The notes beneath the pieces were generated by a model, which saw only the letters and a program-made list of their open reading frames with translations, did no database searches and had not been told where the DNA came from. A stretch of DNA of 64,000 nucleotides from Cinnamomum chago (lineage: Eukaryota; Streptophyta; Magnoliopsida; Laurales; Lauraceae): positions 28,403,001-28,467,000 of the forward strand of contig CP142461.1 of assembly GCA_038049695.1 (NCBI GenBank), written 5' to 3'. Position numbers and translations under genes: made by a program. Positions 56,930 to 64,000 of the stretch are shown here, piece by piece; position 1 is the stretch's first letter, and the number at the start of each line of letters is the position of its first letter.

Positions 56930-57330
56930 GTATTTTAAGTATGGATGTTTTGATCTTGAACTGCATCGAGACCTGGTTTGTTGGATGAAGTTGAATGTTG
57001 AGCAAACAAAAAAGTGGGAAAAACTGAAAGTTGAAGTGGCCAAAATGCAAATGCTAAGAAGGGCACGGGTAGTAACAAAGCACATAGTTAGGAATGGGTG
57101 CACAAAAAAAGACCAAAGGGTAGCTGCAATAAAAATGAAAAAAGAAATCAAGGAATATCACTTAATATGCTATGGACATGAATATAGGAAGCAAAACCAA
57201 AACTTGTGAGATGTTATAGTTCAAGAAACTACAATGAGAAGACCCTGAAAAACATTAGGTGAAGGTATAAGGAAAGAATTGTCATTGTGTGGAGTTACTG
57301 AGAATGGCCTCTAATAAGGTTGATGAACAT
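56930..57330 (+). pseudogene. RTE-type LINE C-terminal fragment
   Basis: Plus-strand frames give MQMLRRARVVTKHIVRNGC, KKEIKEYHLICYGHEYRK and, further on, VIVQETTMRRP, then KTLGEGIRKELS in shifted frames. This matches the conserved C-terminal region after the RT in RTE-type LINEs (compare LRWMCGITRRD at 33718-33984 on the minus strand). Several Trp and Gly residues of that region are changed. It has no RT core. It is a short, old remnant. Confidence 0.65.
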
Positions 57331-57833
57331 AATGGTAACTCTAAATAAGTGGTTAAGGTGAAAATGACAGTGTATAATGCCATATTAGATAGAGAATGGC
57401 CATCCTATGTGTTCTTCCACAACACACACACATGTACAGTTGTATACACACACAAGGTTTGCCATTTCTGTCCAGCATCGGTACCATGAAAAAGTGGCTC
57501 ATTATCATTACTGAAAAAGCATCCAACTGCTTTCAAGATGCGTACATGTATAAAAAAGAAAATGATGCAAAAGATTAACATGCACCAAGCTCCTCTACAA
57601 AATTGATAACATTCAACCATAATTACTTACAAAGATAAAGGTTTCAATCAACAAAAATTATAGAAAAATAAAAGGTCATATCACTTCATTCAAATGCCAA
57701 TCATGTTTTCTATATCGTTGTAATTGGGATTAGAAGTTCTGAATTGAAATGACAACTATCTACATATAAGAACAGCACTAGTAACAAAAAACATCACGTT
57801 TGAATCACCAAATGCTTTACCAAAAAGACATAC

Positions 57834-58035
57834 CGCTCTCTCCAGGAAAGATGATTGCCAAGAGCTTTCTGCAGCTCAGCTCTCTTAAAAGTTCCAGAAT
57901 GGAGCCAATGCTCAGGAGGCCCACGATTTAAACAAAATTGCTTGACTCTCTGTTGCAGCTCTTGCCTTTCAATAAGAGTTATCTGCGATGAAGTAGAACC
58001 CAGTGGACGATGTATGTGAATCTCATGAATACCAC
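57834..58035 (-). CDS. MED23 exon (most 5' exon in the window)
   Basis: This 202-bp exon encodes GIHEIHIHRPLGSTSSQITL, IERQELQQRVKQFCLNRGPP, EHWLHSGTFKRAELQKALGN and HLSWRER, a very well conserved part of MED23. The acceptor is TTTTGAG next to 58035, chosen because the frame upstream hits a TGA and the family has GG before IHEIH. The acceptor has a weak pyrimidine tract, so this edge is slightly less sure. The donor is GTATGTC. Upstream exons are outside the window. Confidence 0.9.
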
Positions 58036-58514
58036 CTCAAAATTCAGTGGTCTAAAACAAATACAAGAGTAACAATCCTATGGTAACCTTCCCATGTAGC
58101 AACCCAATTTTCTATTAGGACCCACCATACCTGAATCCAACTCACTTAATTACTAAACAACATGAATTGTCAATTGTTCAAATTTCAGTCACATAGCGTA
58201 ATAGTCAACTGCATTAAAGGTAACAACATTTGAGTTAATCTAACTACGTACAGTGCTATAGAGATATTAGGCCAGTTGGACAAAAATGATCGGTCTCATG
58301 CAAAATATTTAGGGGTTAACAAGGAAGGGGGAGCATAGGATATTTCTCAATTAATAAAGTCCCATTTATTTCATCCAAAGAACAAATCATCAGAACCTTA
58401 AAAGAAACACTAAATGCCTGATTCACCCGATCAAGTCGTTAATGCATTAATTAATATCATGTTGTGCAAGTGTATTAGATGTAATTTATCTGCTAACAAA
58501 ACTTGATCAATTCA

Positions 58515-59925
58515 TTCTCTAACATAGTAGCGGTTGATGATATTCTTATTGCTAACAAATTGATTGGTTCAAGAAAGCGGTTCAAGAAATCAGGTGCTAT
58601 TTTCAAAATTGACAAGGAAAAGGCTCGTGATCAGGTGGGTTGGGATTTTGCGCTTATACATGTTACGGAGGTTTCGATTTAATTCTCAGTGGTGAGATTG
58701 GATTCGGGAGTGTATTTTTGTGGCTTCTTTCTCACTCTTGGTGAATTGCTCGGCCAGGGGACCCTTTTTCTCCTTTTCTGCTCACTTTGGTGGTGCAAGC
58801 GGTTCAGTGCTCTTTTATTCATAGCTTAAGAGTGTGGTAAATATAGGGGGATTTGAGGTAAGGGACAGCTGTTTTAGCTATTACTCATCTTCAATTTGAT
58901 GAAGATACTATTTTGTTTAGGTCCTCAAGTTAGGAGGAAATTATTGAGTTAAAGAGAATTGTTGGATGTTTTGAGCTGTCTTCATGCCTAAAGATTAATA
59001 TGGCAAAAACCACAATGGTGGGGTGGGTTGTTCATAGAAGGTACTTAGGGCACTAGCTGTGAAGTTTCATTGTGAGACATGGAGTCTGCCACTTATTACC
59101 TAGGGCTGCCGATTGGCGCTCATTCAAGTCCTCTAGCCATTTGGAACCCTGTCGTTGAGAATTTTGAGAGGAAACTTTCAACTTGGAAGAGGAATTAACT
59201 TTCTTTGGGTGGGAAAATTACTTTGATCAAGGCTTCCCTATCTAATCTTCTGGTGTACTTCATGTCTCTTCTTTTGATGCTAGTGGCTGTATGGGAGAAA
59301 TTGGATAGGATTCGGAGGGATCTTTATGGGAAGAGAGGACTGAGAAAAGGAAATGGCATTTGATGGGGTGAGACAATATCATTAAACCAAAGTGCATGGG
59401 AGGTTTAGGATTAGGAATCTCGAATTTAGAAGCTAGGCAGTGTTGGCTAAATGGTGGTGGAGATTTTACGAGGAAACTAGAGAGACCTTTTGGAGAAAAG
59501 TCAATGTGGAAATATAGGGAGAGGATGAGTGGGGTTGGGTTCCATGTCGAGTCCCTAGGTATAGGGTAACGGCTTTATGGGCTAACATGTCCTAGGTTGT
59601 TTAGGAGGGTGATCAATAAGGAAGTCTCAGTCCAAAATAGTTAAATGGTTAAGGGTGGTTTTGTGTCTTGGGATGTGTCCGTTAGGGGAGGGCTGCGTCA
59701 ATCTGAGAAGTTTGAATCTTCTTTCTAACGTTTTTATTTATAGGGGTGACATGGATCTTCCTATATGGAAGTCATACCCGTTGGGTGTATTCTCTTCTTA
59801 GTCGTTTGTTAGATGCTTGGGAGAAGAGCCAGTTGATAGGCCTTCCAATTCCTATGTGGGCAGGCTTGGCTCCACCTAAAGTGGCGGATTTCTATACGAT
59901 AGCAGTTTTGGTGAAGGTGTCTATA
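58515..59925 (+). pseudogene. L1-like LINE reverse transcriptase remnant
   Basis: Shifted plus-strand frames give KKSGAIFKIDKEK (about 58585), a broken catalytic box where DEDTILFRSS replaces the usual FADDTILF (about 58900), and LKINMAKTTMVG (about 58990). YLGLPIGAHSS and NPVVENFERKLSTWKR follow (about 59098-59192), then KITLIKASLSNLLVYFMSLL and IIKPKCMGGLG. LPIPMWAGLAPPKV (about 59845) is the zinc-binding C-terminal part. There are many stops and shifts. It is 5'-truncated and also lacks the RNase H tail. Confidence 0.85.
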
Positions 59926-60640
59926 GCAAGGTTTAAAAAATCAGCCGAGTCCGGTCACCCCAACTCGGTATCGAAAAAGAAGGTAATGCAGGCCCTAAGA
60001 TTAGAGCTTGCATGGAGTGCCAAAGCACCATGTCTGCAGACACCTCAATACGTCTCCGCAGAGACCTCAACACAAGGACACACCTCTCCGAGGAAATTAC
60101 CCACGCTAATTCTATTTCAAAATCAAAGTCTGAGATTTTCATCTCTACAAAGCTATATTAATAGGGAAAGCAAGCTTAGGGCCTAAGCAAACCTAAACCA
60201 ATAATAGATTCTAGCCTAATTACAATTAGAAATATGATAACTAATATTTAGGAAACATAAAAGGAAATAAAATAAAATATAACTCTAACTCTAACTGGGT
60301 GCATATAAGGAAATAAAATAAAATATATCTCTAACTGGGTGGGACCACTGTGGCCCGTTCTGCATCAAAAGGCCTCGGGCGAGTCTCTCGCCCAGTGATG
60401 GACTTGGCCGACTATGTAAGTTACGAAATGGGGTTTTGTCCTCATTTCTCTTGTTTGAGAGGCTTAGAGATAGGGTTTTCAAGGCTCCTAAACTGATTTC
60501 TTGCAAGAGGGTAGATCAAATCTTGCTATTTTGTGAGATCTAGCTCACCAAAAAGGGATTCAACTATTCATCCAAAAGAGGGCTTTTTCACTAGTGTATT
60601 TTGAGGTATGATTTCTTTTTTTTCTATGCTTCGATGGTTT
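59926..60640. other. Unassigned DNA after the LINE
   Basis: A repeated AGGAAATAAAATAAAATATA with TCTAACTGGGTG occurs at about 60262 and 60308, and a GCCTCGGGCGAGTCTCTCGCC short palindrome near 60372. No family recognised. Confidence 0.4.
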
Positions 60641-61440
60641 AGAAAAGAGGATAGGAGGTATGTTTTGCTTGAAGATGATTTTTCTACCTATTATTTGTTA
60701 TAAAAAAAATGCATTTTTTGTATTTCTTGGTCATTTTCTTAATAGTTAAATCAATTTTTTTGTATTTTTCACTTTTGTATTTCATATGAGCTTAACATTT
60801 TGGGTGTAGCACATTGATCTATGGTTCTAACCCTAGATCTATGCATCTATGTGCAAAAATAGTAATTTCTTCAATTTTTCTATTTAAAATTATTATTAAA
60901 AATATGTTTTTTTCTACATGGTTAAATTGTTTAGAATAGATGAAAGGAAGTATGTTATGCTTCTAGATGATTTTTCCATTCTTGTTTGGTTAAAAAATGT
61001 ATTTTCTTTTATTATTTTATCATTTAAAAAAAAACACTAATAGGAAAATTGATTTTTGTTCATTATTTACTTTGATTTTTTGTATGAGCTTAACATTTTG
61101 GGTGTCTACCACATAGATCTATGCATGTATGTGCAAAATAAGTAATTTCTTCAATTTCTTCAATTTAAAATTATTATTTAAAAGATCTTTTTTTTTTTTT
61201 TTTTTGCTTCTACATGCTTAAGTTGTTTGGAATAGATGGAAGGAAGTATGTTATGGTTATAGATTTTCCACTCTTGCTTGGTTAAAAAATTGTATTTTCT
61301 TTTATTATTTTGTCTTGTTTAAAAAAATAATAGGAAAATCAAAAAAAATTCATTATTTACTTTTGCTTTTTGTATGAGCTTGACATTTTGGGTGTGTTCC
61401 ACATATATCTATACCTTGTAATGCAAATAATCAATATTTT
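60640..61440 (+). repeat. About 295-bp tandem repeats before the hAT gene
   Basis: GAGCTTAACATTTTGGGTGT occurs at 60788 and 61086, and with one change at 61376, periods of 298 and 290 bp. Each unit also has GTAATTTCTTCAATTT and GAATAGATG(A/G)AAGGAAGTA. It may be the leader or first intron of the hAT relic that follows. Confidence 0.85.
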
Positions 61441-61678
61441 CACTCATTAGTAAGCATGTAAATTAAAAGATTTATGTTTGTAAACATTTTTGTCTTAAAT
61501 CATGATTAGGAAGAATATTACGGGTTAGGTCAATGTTAAATACATGAGAAAAGCTTGTCATTCCATTATTGCAACTTATGAGTGGATTGATATATTAAGT
61601 GTTAATAACTAAGTATCCTTATTTATTAATTTATTTCTCTAATTGTGAAGATAACAACCACTTAGAAGTTAGAACACA

Positions 61679-63080
61679 ATGGCGCCAAAAAAGAAAGAGA
61701 AAGAAGTCGATCCGGATTGGAACATGGAGAGATGGTTGGGGAGAGGAGGGGACGCAGGCAACCGAATGCAAATGGTGTCATAAAATCATGAGTGGTGGGA
61801 TTCATAGATTTAAACAACATCTTGCACATATATCAGGGGATGCAAAAGGCTGTCCAAATGTCCCAACTGAAGTGAGGAAACAAATGAAGGAAATTGTGAA
61901 GGAAAAGAAGATAGAAAAAGAAAAGAAGAAAAAATTTGAAGAGAGGGTTGCTAGAATGGAGAGGGTTGATGATTTTGATGATGGTGGTGATGATGAGTAG
62001 AGGGTGTTAAGGAGGGTAATGAGAGGGAGCCGTGAAATGTATGAAGTTGAGCAGGCTCATATGAGTGAGCAACGAGGTGGTGCCGGTTCTTCAAGAGCTC
62101 CTAACCCTTATAAGGACACAACAAGGAGAGGGTCCTTGGATCCATTCTTACATAGGACCCAAAGCATGAAGCAACCAAAGATTTCAAGTTCTAAGATGGG
62201 TGGTATGAAACTAGAGCTTTGAAAATGACCCTCTGGATTATAATCCAATTAACTTGGATTATATATTCGAAGAAGATGACCCTCTGGATGAATGGTTGGC
62301 TGAAAGAAAGGATGTGGTGTTGCCTCATACAGATTTCCTCAATGAAGCCATGGTTGATGTTGATGAGTTTGAGTCGGATCAAGAAGGATGTGCTTCCCCA
62401 CCCCAACCTCTCCTTAGCAGATCTGCTACTGCGCGCGAAAAGGGCAAGAATGTAGTAACGTCGTCATCACAAGGCTCACAACGTCAGCAACATGGTCATA
62501 GTCGTGAGCCAGAGATGACACGTTCTAGTTCGGAACATGTTACGGGGGCTAAAGATAAATCAACATCATGATCAAGTGGTTCAAGTGGCCCCGTCTCTAA
62601 AGACAAACAACGGATTAAGAACCCAACTCTCCAATACAAAAGGAAGTCAAAGGACAAGAGCACCCATATACAAACTCAAAGTCAAAGGTTGGCCACTCAT
62701 GAAGAACAAGAAGAACAATGCAAAACAATATCTTTTATCAAGAGTGGCTCACCACAAGGTGATCAAGGCCAGACTGAGCAAGCATACGAAAGTAGTGATG
62801 GTGGTGATGGAGAGGACAATGTTACTGTCTATGACCCGTTACAAGGTGGTCAAAGTGAGCCTACTGGTGGGTGGGGCAGAAATGAAGGAAGAGAGACAAC
62901 AGAAGAATATCTTGAACTGCATCAAATGGCATCAAGTCCTTGGCCCACAGATTCTGATAGTTCATACGCGTATGGGCAGAAGTATGGACACTCACACCAT
63001 GATCCAAATCCTAACTCTTGAAAGTGATACGAGGAGGAAGAAGAGGAGAACAGCCATGTACGAGTTGTAGTGAATGACTT
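61679..63080 (+). pseudogene. hAT transposase gene lacking its catalytic core
   Basis: Begins with MAPKKKEKEVDPDWNMER (61679), then after a one-base shift a BED zinc finger ECKWCHKIMSGGIHRFKQH (about 61760-61820) and a Lys-rich linker. After that comes a linker with SREMYEVEQAHMS and PFLHRTQSMKQPKIS (up to 62190). The frame then jumps to the extreme C-terminal region: NPINLDYIFEEDDPLDEWLA (about 62242-62300) and an acidic/His/Ser-rich tail. The RNase-H-like catalytic domain, about 400 residues in the family, is absent. It looks like an internally deleted derivative that could at most bind DNA. Frameshifts near 61735, 62000 and 62570 remain. Confidence 0.8.
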
Positions 63081-64000
63081 ACCTCTTTCCCCAGGTTAAC
63101 AGAGCCACGGTTGTTTATAACAGGTGAGTCGACTTCCCAATTTACTTACACATGATTGTTTTTGGTAAATCGATGTACATGAGCTGGGCCTATAATCTTT
63201 GTTGATTGATTTTTCCCCAACTCTCTTAAGAGGTATTGGATGTTAGTGAATGACTTTCCCACGAGAGAGTGACTGCTACAGGGCTATATATCACTATCGA
63301 CATTCCGGTCAATGGGTTTCAAGTTGTAATTTACATTTGAGGTTCCAGAATTTGATGATTTGAATTTATGTAGTTACTATAATCCTTGGATGATGATTTC
63401 CATACCAATAAACAAAAAATCAGCAAGAAAAACCAAGCCAGAATTGGATTTCTCCAATTCCAGAACGTCATGAAGCAATTTGGTTGACAAGCCTTGTGGA
63501 ACCATATGGCCCACATGATCAGAAATCAGAACTGACGGATAGGATCTGGACCTTTGGGCAACCCATGTAGTGTAGGCCTCTAGTGGATTGGACCCATTTG
63601 GACCCATCTGTCCATTAATCCCAGACTTCTGGAATTTACAATTTAGACCCTTGGAATAAGCTGTTTTTACAACTAAGGGTGCGTTTGGCATCGTGTCATT
63701 TGGATGTTCCCATGTTCCCACGAGATATGGGTGTAGAAAACATGTTTGACATGTGTAAATGATTGTTCCGAATTTTGTTCTCATGGGAAGAAATCTCAAA
63801 ATGTTAACCCGCCAGCGTAAGAAAGTTGGAACAAAAAAACTATATTTTTTTTTAGAAACAACTTGCTGGCACAATTGTTTCTTTCTTATATCTTGCCTTT
63901 TAAAGAATATCATTTAAAGATCTTAAATCCTCTCACTTATTCTAAATGTAGGCCCCACGTTCACAATCCCAAAGGAGGTGGCCCCACTTTATAATTCCTA
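63081..64000. other. Unassigned DNA at the window end
   Basis: AT-rich. GGGTGCGTTTGGCATC near 63678 resembles the end of a MITE of the TTTGG type, but the partner end would lie outside the window. A 178-codon minus-strand frame here has no recognisable domain and I do not count it. Confidence 0.4.

Larger units (their letters stand above)
53601..57833 (-). other. MED23 intron, 4.2 kb, with hAT and RTE insertions
   Basis: Donor GTATGTC next to 57834 and acceptor GCTTGCAG next to 53600. Contains a (GT)n run near 53692-53705, GTAT repeats near 54355-54425, a hAT element (55125-56266) and an RTE fragment (about 56930). The rest is unassigned. Confidence 0.8.
58036..64000 (-). other. MED23 intron continuing past the window edge
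   Basis: At least 6 kb of intron with no MED23 exon that I could find. It holds an L1-like LINE, tandem repeats and a hAT relic, all on the plus strand, opposite to MED23. Confidence 0.65.

Noticed and set aside
56847..56940. Start of the plus-strand frame MAQPALWAQP as a gene start
   Set aside because: The residues before about 56930 match nothing, and the frame continues into an RTE LINE relic.
59746..60186. 146-codon plus-strand frame
   Set aside because: Only its first part matches a LINE C-terminus; the rest runs into unrelated DNA, so it is a chance fusion.
63377..63913. 178-codon minus-strand frame
   Set aside because: No recognisable family, low-complexity stretches, and possible overlap with a MITE end. 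No support as a gene.
1..64000. tRNA and rRNA genes, CRISPR arrays, bacterial operons
   Set aside because: I looked for tRNA-like cloverleaf boxes and regular short-spaced repeats and saw none. The tRNA-like strings are primer-binding sites of retrotransposons.

Overview
The window is plant nuclear DNA, from a flowering plant whose introns are swollen by transposons. The evidence is six spliced exons of a Mediator gene, Ty1/copia elements primed by initiator tRNA-Met, L1- and RTE-type LINEs, and many hAT elements and MITEs. I cannot name the species. There are no bacterial-type features.

The only host gene I can support is the 3' third of MED23 (Mediator subunit 23), on the minus strand. Exons in transcript order are 58035-57834, 53600-53360, 52896-52125, 50720-50539, 2130-2027 and 1630-1429. 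All internal junctions are GT/AG and the phases agree. The six exons sum to 1703 nt; with one nucleotide carried in from the exon before, that makes exactly 568 codons including the stop. Earlier exons lie beyond position 64000.

The intron between 50539 and 2130 is 48.4 kb and holds most of the window. From left to right it has a 79-bp duplication of the 3' splice-site region, then a hAT nest at 3027-16250. That nest is a hAT transposase relic carrying a non-autonomous hAT element, which in turn carries copia 1 at 4006-9515, plus a 3.8-kb solo LTR at 10796-14593. A second, deeper nest runs from 16251 to about 44785. A decayed copia (copia 2) is split by a solo LTR at 16705-18369, a Gypsy-type LTR with a LINE tail at about 19270-21736, and a Gypsy element at about 22600-43601. 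The Gypsy element is split by copia 3 (+, 23269-30509, itself carrying two hAT MITEs) and by copia 4 (-, 31073-42805). Copia 4 is split by an RTE LINE (33506-39907), which is split by the youngest element, copia 5 (34469-39836). The rest of the intron holds a Harbinger-like MITE, two related hairpin MITEs in TA repeats, long-LTR-like DNA with a 176-bp palindrome, and a copia RNase H tail.

The other introns carry a hAT element with a perfect 8-bp duplication (55125-56266), an RTE fragment (about 56930), an L1-like LINE (about 58515-59925), and a hAT gene that has lost its catalytic core (61679-63080).

The biological theme is a conserved Mediator gene whose penultimate-exon boundary must be spliced across about 48 kb of mostly decayed, nested elements. 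Several of these lie in the same orientation as the gene. Almost all transposon proteins here are broken; copia 5 is closest to intact.
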